Origin: Acidobacteriota bacterium
GTDB lineage: Bacteria; Acidobacteriota; Terriglobia; Terriglobales; Acidobacteriaceae
NCBI GenBank assembly: GCA_021810175.1
Contig: JAJZJJ010000033.1
Location: forward strand, 1 to 12,299
Direction: 5' to 3'
DNA: 12,299 nt
The notes below the pieces were generated by a model. It was not told the origin of the DNA. It did not search any database and worked only from the letters and a program-made list of their open reading frames with translations. Positions 5,208 to 12,299 of this stretch are shown here, piece after piece (the stretch's first letter is position 1; each line of letters begins with the position of its first letter). The position numbers were made by a program, and so were the translations under genes.

Positions 5208-7856
5208 TTGAGCCGATTCGCCCATTCCCGAAGCATCACAAGAGCTTTTGTCCTGGCTCTTCTCTGCTCCCTTGCCGGCGCCATCATTCTGGCTCGGTTT
5301 GGTAGTACACCGACACATGCCTACCAGTGGATCTTTTGGTTTGCCGGTTGCTGGACAGCAGCTCAGGCGCTGCTAATTACTGCGGCTTTGTGGAGTTTTC
5401 GCCGGACCTTATGGCAGGGCGAAGCGGAGCGGCAGTTGCAGCGCGTCTCCCGCCTTCACCGAAGCATTCTCGATTCAGCCGGCCCAGTCATGATCGCCTG
5501 TGATCTCTCCGGCCGTATCAGCCTGTTCAATCCAGCAGCAGAAAGGATGCTGGGCTACCGGGCGTCGGAGGTACTGGGGCAGGTTACATCCTCCGATCTC
5601 TTTCCAGCAAGCGAACTGGCGCGAGTGGGCGAACAATTGGCAGATTCGGTGCCCCCCTCCAGAACTCCAGCGGAAATTCCCACTGGAACTGCAGAGGCAT
5701 TGTTGCCGTTTGTGCGCTACGTCGCCAGCTTTCCAGCAAGCCGAGTGCGCGGCTTCGAGATGCGATATCGGCGGAAGGACGGCAGCACTTTTCCCGCCAT
5801 GATCTATTTGTCCGCAGTCCGGTCAGCTACGGGCCTGATTGAAGGGTTAGTGTCGGTTGCTGTGGATCTGAGCGCCACTAGACGCGCGGAATATGCTCTC
5901 CGAGAAAGTGAAGAACGCTACCGGGATTTGTTTGAGAATTCGACGGAAATGATTGCAACTCTCAGCCCCCGTGGACGCTATCTCTATGTAAATCCGGCCT
6001 GGCAGAACCTGTTCGGCTTGGACTCCGGTCAGTTCGAAAATCTAATTGGCTATGAATCGGCATTCCCTCCGGAAGTACAGGCTGAAGCTGCGGCGCTGTT
6101 CCACAAGGCGCTGCACGGTGTACGAGTAGAACGACATCCGCTGAAGCTGCAAAATGCTGCGGGGGAGACCGTAGAAGTAGAAGCCAGCCTGAGTTGTCGC
6201 CGTGAAGAGTCAGGGCCCGTTTCCGTGCGCTGCACTTTTCGCGACGTAACACAGCAGAATCGGCGCGAGCGGCGATTGAGAATTCAGCTGATCGTCAGCC
6301 AGATTATCGGCGAAACGACCTCAGTCGATGAAGGCCTAACACGCGTTCTTGAAGCCCTTTGTGCGACTTTCTCCTGCGACTTCTCCTCGCTGTGGACTGT
6401 GGATGAGACGCAACACCGAATACGGATGCGGTTGTGCTGGTATCCGCGCGGGAAGGTACCTGAGGAGTTTCTCCTCGAAACGCAAGCAATGGCATTCTCG
6501 CGCGGCGAAGGGTTATCGGGCTCCGTGTGGTCGCTGGGGAAACCGCACTGGATCCTCGATATTCGCCAGGAACCTGGCTTTATTCGCCGGGCGTCAGCTC
6601 GCTTGGTTGGGTTCATATCTGGGTGGGCCGTGCCGGTGCGCGTGGGCAACCAGGTAATTGCCGTTGTTGAGTGCTTTTCAAAACAAATGATGAGGGAAGA
6701 TCCTGATCTACTGGGCACACTGGAGACCGTTTGTGGCTCGGTCGGCCAGTTTATGGCACGGGCGAGCCAGGAGGCTCAGCTGCAACAGCTCGACCGGCAA
6801 AGGACGGTCATCTTGAACTCGGTGGCAGATGGAATCATGGGAATAAGTCCAGACAATGAGATTGCCTTTGTCAATCCGGCTGCAGCTCAACTGTTGGAGC
6901 AGGCCGAGTCGGCCCTGATTGGACGCACCATTCATGAGGTTCTGCATCCGACCTCCGGATCATGTGCATTCGACTGCGGGACACGAAAGACCTTCGAAGC
7001 CGGGGAAGCCGCGGCCGGCCAGGATGTTTACTACCGCGGAAGTGGGCGGAGTCTGCCCGTGGAATTCGCTCTCATGCCTATGGTCGAAGACGGCCGGTCT
7101 GTGGGGAGCGTGCTGAGCTTCCGAGATATCAGCCAGCGATATGCTCTCGATCACATGAAGGACGAGTTCATCTCGACGGTCAGCCATGAATTAAGAACGC
7201 CGCTCACTTCCATTCGTGGCGCACTGGGACTGCTTTCTGCCGGCATGCTTGGCGAGGTGAACGAAAAAGCCTCGAATCTTCTTCGTATTGCCGTAACCAA
7301 CTCAGACCGACTGGTAAGGCTGATCAATGACATTCTCGATCTTGAACGGATGCAATCGGGACGTGCTCCACTGACGTTTAGGAAAATTGCGCTGGAGGAT
7401 CTCGCGAGGCAGGCGCTGGAAGCGATGCAGCCGATGGCGGACGCCGGAGAGATTCATCTGGTTTGCGATTCTGAAGCGACGCAGGTCGAAGCAGACGCCG
7501 ATCGACTCCTTCAGGTGTTGACGAATTTGCTGAGCAATGCCATCAAGTTTTCGCCGCCGCAGTCGATTGTTCGAGTCACCATGTCACGGGGGGTGAACGG
7601 GGTAACCCTCAGTGTCGTAGATCAGGGGAGAGGCATTCCGAGCGACAAGCTGGAAACGGTGTTCGATCGCTTTCAGCAGGTCGATGCGACGGATGCCCGA
7701 CAAAAGGGCGGCACAGGACTGGGACTGGCCATTTGTCGGACAATTGTCCAGCAGCATGGTGGTTGCATCTGGGCAGAGTCCAACCAGGGCAACGGCACGA
7801 TTTTTCATCTCTTTCTGCCCGATCGCACATCTCTCGGCTCAACCAGCGAAGAATAG
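5208..7856 (+). CDS. Membrane sensor histidine kinase with PAS-PAS-GAF-PAS input
   Basis: This is an 882-residue two-component kinase. Two hydrophobic helices (about 13-29 and 39-63) are joined by under ten residues, so there is no periplasmic sensor and input must come from the membrane or cytoplasm. Then follow PAS (about 84-228), PAS (about 233-350), GAF (about 360-522) and PAS (about 531-645). The HisKA dimerisation domain has VSHELRTPLTS with His660. The ATPase domain shows the N box (LLSNAIKF, Asn777), G1 (VVDQGRGIP, Asp805) and G2 (GGTGLGLAI, from Gly834). It has no receiver domain of its own. The first start after an in-frame stop is a TTG at 5208, with only a weak purine tract upstream; it keeps the first membrane helix intact. 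It is followed after 34 bp by the receiver gene and probably forms an operon with it. The signal sensed is unknown. Confidence 0.94.
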   Translation: MSRFAHSRSITRAFVLALLCSLAGAIILARFGSTPTHAYQWIFWFAGCWTAAQALLITAALWSFRRTLWQGEAERQLQRVSRLHRSILDSAGPVMIACDLSGRISLFNPAAERMLGYRASEVLGQVTSSDLFPASELARVGEQLADSVPPSRTPAEIPTGTAEALLPFVRYVASFPASRVRGFEMRYRRKDGSTFPAMIYLSAVRSATGLIEGLVSVAVDLSATRRAEYALRESEERYRDLFENSTEMIATLSPRGRYLYVNPAWQNLFGLDSGQFENLIGYESAFPPEVQAEAAALFHKALHGVRVERHPLKLQNAAGETVEVEASLSCRREESGPVSVRCTFRDVTQQNRRERRLRIQLIVSQIIGETTSVDEGLTRVLEALCATFSCDFSSLWTVDETQHRIRMRLCWYPRGKVPEEFLLETQAMAFSRGEGLSGSVWSLGKPHWILDIRQEPGFIRRASARLVGFISGWAVPVRVGNQVIAVVECFSKQMMREDPDLLGTLETVCGSVGQFMARASQEAQLQQLDRQRTVILNSVADGIMGISPDNEIAFVNPAAAQLLEQAESALIGRTIHEVLHPTSGSCAFDCGTRKTFEAGEAAAGQDVYYRGSGRSLPVEFALMPMVEDGRSVGSVLSFRDISQRYALDHMKDEFISTVSHELRTPLTSIRGALGLLSAGMLGEVNEKASNLLRIAVTNSDRLVRLINDILDLERMQSGRAPLTFRKIALEDLARQALEAMQPMADAGEIHLVCDSEATQVEADADRLLQVLTNLLSNAIKFSPPQSIVRVTMSRGVNGVTLSVVDQGRGIPSDKLETVFDRFQQVDATDARQKGGTGLGLAICRTIVQQHGGCIWAESNQGNGTIFHLFLPDRTSLGSTSEE

Positions 7857-7890
7857 CTCTCAGGCATTGATAATAGATTCCGGGTAAACG

Positions 7891-8271
7891 ATGGCACGGC
7901 GAGTTCTGATCATCGATGACGAGGAAGACATTCGCGAGGTAGCGGCTCTGAGTTTGGAGACCGTTGCAGGGTGGGATGTTGTGCTGGCTGGATCGGGGGC
8001 AGCCGGAATTGCGAAAGCGCAGGATTATCAACCGGATGCGATTCTTCTGGATGTGATGATGCCGGGAATGGATGGGCCCACCACTTTTCGGGAGCTACAG
8101 GCGCTGCCGGAGACCGCAAATATCCCTGTGATTCTTCTGACTGCTAAAGTACAGGCGGCGGACCAAAAGCGGTTCTCCGATCTGGGCGTGGCGACGGTGA
8201 TGTTTAAACCTTTCGATCCTCTGACTTTAGCTCAGGAAATCTCCTCAGCCCTGGGATGGGAGAAGGTGTGA
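7891..8271 (+). CDS. Stand-alone response regulator receiver protein (CheY-like)
   Basis: This 126-residue protein is a receiver domain with nothing attached. The acidic pocket is VLIIDDEED (Asp9, Asp10), and the phospho-acceptor is Asp54 in ILLDVMMPGMDG. The switch threonine is Thr84 in ILLTAK, and the conserved lysine is Lys106 in MFKPFDP. It should accept phosphate from His660 of the upstream kinase. With no output domain it must act by protein contact or pass the phosphate on, most simply to the Hpt protein encoded next. No strong Shine-Dalgarno is seen before its ATG; the gap to the kinase is 34 bp and AT-richer, with a possible GATAAT. Its stop codon overlaps the start of the Hpt gene. 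Confidence 0.95.
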   Translation: MARRVLIIDDEEDIREVAALSLETVAGWDVVLAGSGAAGIAKAQDYQPDAILLDVMMPGMDGPTTFRELQALPETANIPVILLTAKVQAADQKRFSDLGVATVMFKPFDPLTLAQEISSALGWEKV

Positions 8272-8603
8272 GCGACCCGACCGCAATCCTTGGAGAGCGG
8301 CTTGCCGAAATCTGGCGCAGAAGTCGACCTTCTGTACTCGAACGTGTGGATATTCTTCGATCGGTGTACGAGCAGCTTGAAATCGATGCGCAGAATATGG
8401 AAGCTCAGCAGAGGGGCCGCGAAGCTGCGCATAAGCTCGCGGGCATTCTCGGCGTTTTCGGCCTATCCGAAGCCGGCGAGATTGCCTCGAAAATTGAGGG
8501 CCTGCTTACGAGCGCAATGCCCCTGAAGGCCAGCGATCTGGCAGAGTTCGGTGAACAGCTTGCGAGGGTGGAGACTCTAGTTGCGTCGAAGCCTGCGCCC
8601 TGA
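8268..8603 (+). CDS. Histidine phosphotransfer (Hpt) domain protein
   Basis: This is a small, probably all-helical protein of 111 residues from the GTG at 8268. The segment REAAHKLAGILGVFGLSEAG matches the Hpt phospho-histidine helix (AHxLxGxxxxxG pattern), followed by the usual amphipathic helix ASKIEGLL. The phospho-accepting His is residue 55. I prefer GTG 8268 because GGAG at 8259-8262 is five bases upstream and the start overlaps the receiver stop as GTGA, which implies translational coupling. The ATG at 8256 in the same frame is an alternative that adds four residues. It probably takes phosphate from the receiver encoded just before it and hands it to a response regulator encoded elsewhere. 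It converges on the lactonase-family gene with a 12-bp gap. Confidence 0.87.
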   Translation: MSDPTAILGERLAEIWRRSRPSVLERVDILRSVYEQLEIDAQNMEAQQRGREAAHKLAGILGVFGLSEAGEIASKIEGLLTSAMPLKASDLAEFGEQLARVETLVASKPAP

Positions 8604-8615
8604 CTCTTCTCGGAT

Positions 8616-9782
8616 TTAGGCAAAGACGAGGCACTGCGGAAAGGGTGCGGGATAATTCCTGCCCGTTTCAACGAGCATGCCGGTGTTGGCATCACGCGCA
8701 AAGACAGAAATGCATTCGGAATCCTGATTCGCTACAAGAAGCCAGCGCTCCGTGGGATCGAGGGCCAGGTGACGCGGGATCTTTCCGCCGCAGGAGCCGC
8801 GATGGAGCAGGCTCAACGTACCAGCCGTCGAGTCGACGGCGAAGGTGTTGAGGCAGTTGTAATCACGATTGGCGATATAGGCGAAAGTGCCTGTCCGGTT
8901 GAGGACAATGTCGGAACCTCGTGTCGGACCGCCATAGCCGCGCGGAACGAGGCTGAGTCGCTGCAACTCGTGCAGCGTTCCATTTTCGTGATTCCAATCG
9001 AGCACATAGACTTCCGATCCCATTTCGCAGACGCAGTAGGCGATGTGCTGACTAGGATGAAACCGCAGAGCGCGCGGGCCAGATCCCGGAGCGGCCTGCC
9101 AGAGAGGGGGATCGTTTAAGGTGAGGTGAGCTGACGCGGCATCCAGATGGTAGATGTGAATGCAGTCGAGGCCAAGATCATTGACGAGGAGGAAGCGATT
9201 CTCGGGCGAGACGGTGACGCGATGAGCATGAGGCGATGCCTGACGGGCACGATTCGGGCCGTGGCCGCGATACTGGAAGTGCGCTACGGCGTTGCTGATC
9301 CGGCCGTCGGATGCGGCGAGGAATGAAGACGAGCTGCCGCCCACGTAATTGGCGCAGAAGACGTCGTTGCCCATGTTGTCGACGGTGACGTAGCAGGTTC
9401 CGGCGCCGAGAGAAGCGACCTGGTTGATGAACCTGAGGGTGGCGGTGGAGCGATCGACGGCAAAGGCGCTGACGGCACCACCGGGATTCCCTTCAAACTG
9501 CTGCAGTTCGTTGGCCGCGTATAGATACCTGGCGTCAGAATCGGTGGCCAGAAAAGTGGGATTCTCGCTGACGACTGCAAGTTTGTGCGAGTGCAGTTCA
9601 CCAGCGGCCGGATCCCAACGATACGAATAGATTCCCTGACTGGAACTGCCATTGACTGTCCGCGTTCCAACGAACAGGATGCTCTCCTTTGCTTCTTCGC
9701 CAGCGTGTGAACCCCAGGCCTGCACGTCGACCGGTGCAAACACCGCTCCGTCCGGTATTTCCGGTCTGCTCATCTCTACCAT
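8616..9782 (-). CDS. Lactonase-family seven-bladed beta-propeller protein
   Basis: This 388-residue member of the lactonase (6-phosphogluconolactonase-type, Pgl/YbhE) family would hydrolyse a lactone if active. The repeated blade pattern is clear: PTFLATDSDARYLYAANEL, then SPHAHRVTVSPENRFLLVNDLG, then GSGPRALRFHPSQHIAY, then IPRHLALDPTERWLLVANQ. These are the signature segments of the family. The segment that often reads GPRH has Ala in place of His (GPRAL), a possible loss in the active-site face. The ATG at 9782 is chosen for AGGGG ten bases upstream and for the family-like length; no signal peptide follows it. The frame stays open far upstream, but that part is antisense to the phosphatase. 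It could act on 6-phosphogluconolactone or another sugar lactone; the sequence does not say which. Confidence 0.92.
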   Translation of the reverse strand: MVEMSRPEIPDGAVFAPVDVQAWGSHAGEEAKESILFVGTRTVNGSSSQGIYSYRWDPAAGELHSHKLAVVSENPTFLATDSDARYLYAANELQQFEGNPGGAVSAFAVDRSTATLRFINQVASLGAGTCYVTVDNMGNDVFCANYVGGSSSSFLAASDGRISNAVAHFQYRGHGPNRARQASPHAHRVTVSPENRFLLVNDLGLDCIHIYHLDAASAHLTLNDPPLWQAAPGSGPRALRFHPSQHIAYCVCEMGSEVYVLDWNHENGTLHELQRLSLVPRGYGGPTRGSDIVLNRTGTFAYIANRDYNCLNTFAVDSTAGTLSLLHRGSCGGKIPRHLALDPTERWLLVANQDSECISVFARDANTGMLVETGRNYPAPFPQCLVFA

Positions 9783-9804
9783 CTGCGGATTACCCCTGGG
9801 GAGA

Positions 9805-9810
9805 ACTATA
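9805..9810 (-). promoter_or_regulatory. -10 element for the lactonase-family gene
   Basis: On the minus strand TATAGT (9805-9810) would start transcription near 9798, giving a leader of about 16 nt that still contains the AGGGG ribosome binding site at 9793-9797. No good -35 stands at the normal distance; TTGCCG occurs at 14 bp, which is too close. Confidence 0.35.
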
Positions 9811-9938
9811 CCTTCGGCGAGGATCGGCAACCCGGCTGCGCCGATCGGACCTTCTGAGCTGCCACATGAATGATCCAGGGCAAGAGCACCAAGACCGGGC
9901 GGGTCGATACCTGGCTTTGCCGCAGTTGGCGGGCAGGG

Positions 9939-9944
9939 TACACT
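9939..9944 (+). promoter_or_regulatory. -10-like hexamer TACACT nine bases before the phosphatase ATG
   Basis: TACACT ends at 9944 and the chosen ATG begins at 9954. The hexamer TTTGCC (9916-9921) lies 17 bp upstream as a poor -35. GGTGAG touches the ATG directly and is too close to act as a normal Shine-Dalgarno. The layout is similar to that before the glycosylase gene. Confidence 0.35.
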
Positions 9945-9953
9945 CTCGGTGAG

Positions 9954-12116
9954 ATGGGACAGATGCGAAAGTTCGAAGCAGCGGTGTTCCGTCGGGCACA
10001 CCGCGATCCGCCGGAGGGTTTCGTGCGCCGCACGGCCTTCTGGCTGCTGGTGGCATATCTGATCCTCTACCTGCCGGGGTGGCTGCCGGGCAGCGTTGGC
10101 GGGTTCTTTCGGCGCGTTGCGGAATTCGACTTTTTCGCACTGGTCCTGTTCAGCATCCCGTTGCTGTGGAGATACGTTTTCCATCACCTGCTGTGGAAGG
10201 TGCGGAACCGGCTGATTGTCACTTACCTTCTGATGGGGCTGACTCCGCTGGTGTTGTTCGTGACGCTGACGGCGCTGTTGCTGTATGTTTTTTCGGGGCA
10301 ATTTGCGATTTTTGCCGCGTCGGGTGTTGTTGGGCAGGAGCTGGCGCAGATTGCGTCGAGAAACAGCGGGTTCACGATGTATATGGCCCAGACGCTGGAC
10401 CGAAATCCGCGGCTGCGGACCCTGGCACTGCCCAAATCGGGGATGGAAGCCGGCGAGGAACAGTACCCGGGGATGACGGTTGCGGTGTTTCGGGATGGGC
10501 ACCAACTGCATCTGCCGCAGAGTGCGACCAAGGCCGACTCCGTCGATGCGATCCCTGGGTGGCTGCCGACCAGGTTCCGCGGCATCGTGATGGATCACGA
10601 CAAGCTGTGGCTGCGTGCGAGCGACAAACTGACCCGGGATGGGCATACGACCGTGGTGGTGACCAGCGTGCCGCTGCAAAAGGACACGGTCGCGGAGATT
10701 GCCAGAAATCTGGGTGAGGTGAGCATTTTTTCTCCTCGGCACGTGGGCGGAGCCAGTGGTAAGGCGCCAGGGGCGGAGGTCAGGATCGGAAGCTCGACCC
10801 GGGTGGACTTCGTCGGGCCGGGCGACCGGAGGAACAACAGGCTGGAAGGTGAACGGGCGGCCATTGCCGGTGGAATTCTGCCTCCGGCGGAGCATTTTTA
10901 TGATCTGCGCCTGTGGTTTATGGCTCCGCTGGCGATTCATGACTGGGATTCGGGGGCGGTGCGCGAAATCTTTGCCGAGGTGACATCGCGCCCTTCCCTG
11001 CTTTACCGGCGGCTGTTCATGACGTCGCTGACGGTCGGGAACTACATCCGCGACGGGCTGATTGCGATTGCGCTGGTCTTCGGGGTTCTGGAGCTGCTGG
11101 CGTTTCTGGCGGCGATCCGGCTGAACCAGACGATCACGCGATCGGTTCATGACCTGTATGAAGCGACGGTGGCGATCGACCGGGGCAATCTGGAGCACCG
11201 CATCGAGGTGAAACGGCACGATCAGCTGGGGTTCCTGAGCCGGTCGTTCAACGAGATGGCCGCGTCGCTGGCGCGGCTGCTGGCGGAGCAGCGGGAGAAG
11301 GAGAAGCTGCAGAACGAGCTGGCGATTGCGCAGGAGGTGCAGGCCAACCTGTTTCCGCAGGGGAAGGTTGCGCTGCCGATGCTGGAGCTGCACGGCGTTT
11401 GCCTCCCGGCGCGGACGGTGAGCGGGGACTACTACGACTTTCTGCTGTTCGGCGAAACGGGGCTGGGGCTGGCGCTGGGCGACATCAGCGGCAAGGGCAT
11501 CTCGGCGGCGCTGCTGATGGCCACTCTGCATTCGGCGGTGCGGGCCTATCGCTTTGCGGGCGACGAGCTGGTGCTGGACGGCGCGGCGGCGCTGGCGAGT
11601 CCGCGGAGCCGGATGGCAGGGCTGGCGGAGATGGAGTGCAGCGAGCTGTTTGAAGAGCCGGCCAGGATTCTGGCGCTGCTGAACCGGCATCTGTACCGGA
11701 GCACGCAGCCGGAGAAGTACGCGACGCTGTTTCTGGCCCATTACGACGGACTGGAGAGGCGGCTGATCTATGCCAATGGCGGGCATCTGCCGCCGCTGCT
11801 GCTGCGGGCGAACGACACGGTGACGCGGCTGGACAGGGGCGGCTCCGTGGTGGGGCTGCTGGACGGGCTGAGCTGGGAGCAGGGCTCGGAACAGCTCGGC
11901 GAGGGCGACATTCTGATTGCCTACAGCGACGGGGTGACCGAACCGGAGAACGATTTTGGCGAGTTCGGGGAGGAACGGCTGCTGGAGGTGGTGCGGCGGC
12001 ATCGGCACCTGAGCCTGGAGGCGATCTCGGAGCAGGTGGTGCAGACACTGAAGACGTGGATCGGCGGGCAGGAGCAGCCGGACGACATCACGCTGGTGCT
12101 GGCCCGGCGGCGTTAG
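9954..12116 (+). CDS. Membrane PP2C/SpoIIE-type serine phosphatase with HAMP domain
   Basis: This 720-residue signalling phosphatase would dephosphorylate Ser/Thr on a partner, commonly an anti-sigma-factor antagonist in this family. Three hydrophobic helices are near the N-terminus (about 27-43, 58-72 and 89-112). A long region without helices (about 115-360) is likely extracytoplasmic. A fourth helix (about 366-390) leads into HAMP (391-445, with the LxxSFNEM motif) and a coiled coil (EKEKLQNELAIAQEVQ). The PP2C domain has metal-binding aspartates in SGDYYDF (Asp492), GDISGKG (Asp510), YSDGVTE (Asp659) and QPDDITLV (Asp710/711). The frame opens at an ATG at 9870, but that stretch is not family-like and includes the promoter hexamer. 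I therefore chose 9954; ATG 9963 is also possible. The gene is divergent from the lactonase gene. Confidence 0.94.
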   Translation: MGQMRKFEAAVFRRAHRDPPEGFVRRTAFWLLVAYLILYLPGWLPGSVGGFFRRVAEFDFFALVLFSIPLLWRYVFHHLLWKVRNRLIVTYLLMGLTPLVLFVTLTALLLYVFSGQFAIFAASGVVGQELAQIASRNSGFTMYMAQTLDRNPRLRTLALPKSGMEAGEEQYPGMTVAVFRDGHQLHLPQSATKADSVDAIPGWLPTRFRGIVMDHDKLWLRASDKLTRDGHTTVVVTSVPLQKDTVAEIARNLGEVSIFSPRHVGGASGKAPGAEVRIGSSTRVDFVGPGDRRNNRLEGERAAIAGGILPPAEHFYDLRLWFMAPLAIHDWDSGAVREIFAEVTSRPSLLYRRLFMTSLTVGNYIRDGLIAIALVFGVLELLAFLAAIRLNQTITRSVHDLYEATVAIDRGNLEHRIEVKRHDQLGFLSRSFNEMAASLARLLAEQREKEKLQNELAIAQEVQANLFPQGKVALPMLELHGVCLPARTVSGDYYDFLLFGETGLGLALGDISGKGISAALLMATLHSAVRAYRFAGDELVLDGAAALASPRSRMAGLAEMECSELFEEPARILALLNRHLYRSTQPEKYATLFLAHYDGLERRLIYANGGHLPPLLLRANDTVTRLDRGGSVVGLLDGLSWEQGSEQLGEGDILIAYSDGVTEPENDFGEFGEERLLEVVRRHRHLSLEAISEQVVQTLKTWIGGQEQPDDITLVLARRR

Positions 12117-12124
12117 CTGCGGTC

Positions 12125-12299
12125 CTAGCGCACCGTAAAGGACTTCACCGCGATTGCATTCGGATGATTACCCACCGGCAGCATGGTGAAGAGCGAGTGC
12201 ATCAGCGTTCGGATCACAGCCACATCGCCGGAGCGCGAGTCCACGGCAAAGAGCAAATGCCCGGCCTTCGAGAAGGCCAGCGCATCCGGACCATCCCCA
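12125..12299 (-). CDS. C-terminal end of a beta-propeller (YVTN/YncE-like) protein, partial
   Basis: The minus strand from the right edge to a TAG at 12125-12127 encodes 57 residues. They contain a blade repeat of the YVTN/YncE type: GPDALAFSKAGHLLFAVDSRSGDVAVI, then a second strand set ending VGNHPNAIAV. The rest of the gene lies outside the window, so length, start and any signal peptide are unknown. Similar proteins are often secreted and of unknown function. It ends eight bases beyond the phosphatase stop codon on the opposite strand, with no clear terminator between them. Confidence 0.78.
   Translation of the reverse strand, partial: GDGPDALAFSKAGHLLFAVDSRSGDVAVIRTLMHSLFTMLPVGNHPNAIAVKSFTVR

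Noticed and set aside
4966..5211. 81-codon frame between the DHS-like gene and the kinase
   Set aside because: It overlaps a terminator-like hairpin and the proposed kinase -10, is Pro-rich, and has no ribosome binding site or recognisable motif.
9783..12008. Open frame of about 740 codons on the minus strand, continuous with the lactonase-family gene
   Set aside because: It is exactly codon-aligned and antisense to the phosphatase. Its openness only means that TTA, CTA and TCA codons are absent from that GC-rich gene. The translation is rich in Arg, Gln and Pro with no family pattern.

Overview
The window is a GC-rich bacterial chromosome segment with ordinary housekeeping, stress and signalling genes. 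No phage, insertion sequence, CRISPR array, rRNA or tRNA is visible. The gene styles suggest a soil acidobacterium of the Terriglobales type: a large membrane SpoIIE-type phosphatase, a lactonase-type beta-propeller, a YVTN/YncE-like propeller and a bacterial deoxyhypusine-synthase homologue. That assignment comes from protein style only; no marker gene is present.

Layout. Bases 1-371 have no convincing gene: they hold a 16-bp tandem repeat at the left edge and one tiny possible ORF. A thioredoxin-fold redox protein (372-935, +) converges on a MerR-family regulator (962-1474, -). Upstream of the regulator on the same strand is a YqjM-type old yellow enzyme (1566-2699, -). A 366-bp divergent gap separates it from an AlkA-type DNA glycosylase (3066-3740, +), followed by a deoxyhypusine-synthase-family protein (3898-4959, +). 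A three-gene signalling unit comes next: a PAS/PAS/GAF/PAS membrane histidine kinase (5208-7856), a stand-alone receiver (7891-8271) and a stand-alone Hpt protein (8268-8603). It converges on a lactonase-family beta-propeller (8616-9782, -). That gene is divergent from a HAMP/SpoIIE phosphatase (9954-12116, +). The phosphatase in turn converges on the C-terminal end of another beta-propeller protein (12125 to the right edge, -).

How the genes may work together. The kinase, receiver and Hpt carry His, Asp and His phosphotransfer residues on separate chains and look like part of a phosphorelay, but no output domain is encoded with them. The SpoIIE phosphatase suggests a second, Ser/Thr-based switch; its target is not in the window. 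The thioredoxin-like protein, old yellow enzyme and glycosylase are each stress-type functions, but they are not an obvious operon.

The most interesting signals are regulatory. The MerR gene has a dyad inside a 19-bp promoter spacer, plus a 27-nt palindrome just before its start codon. Three plus-strand genes have -10-like hexamers only 7-9 nt before their ATG, as expected for leaderless mRNAs. I see no clear evidence of a wholly new multi-gene system.
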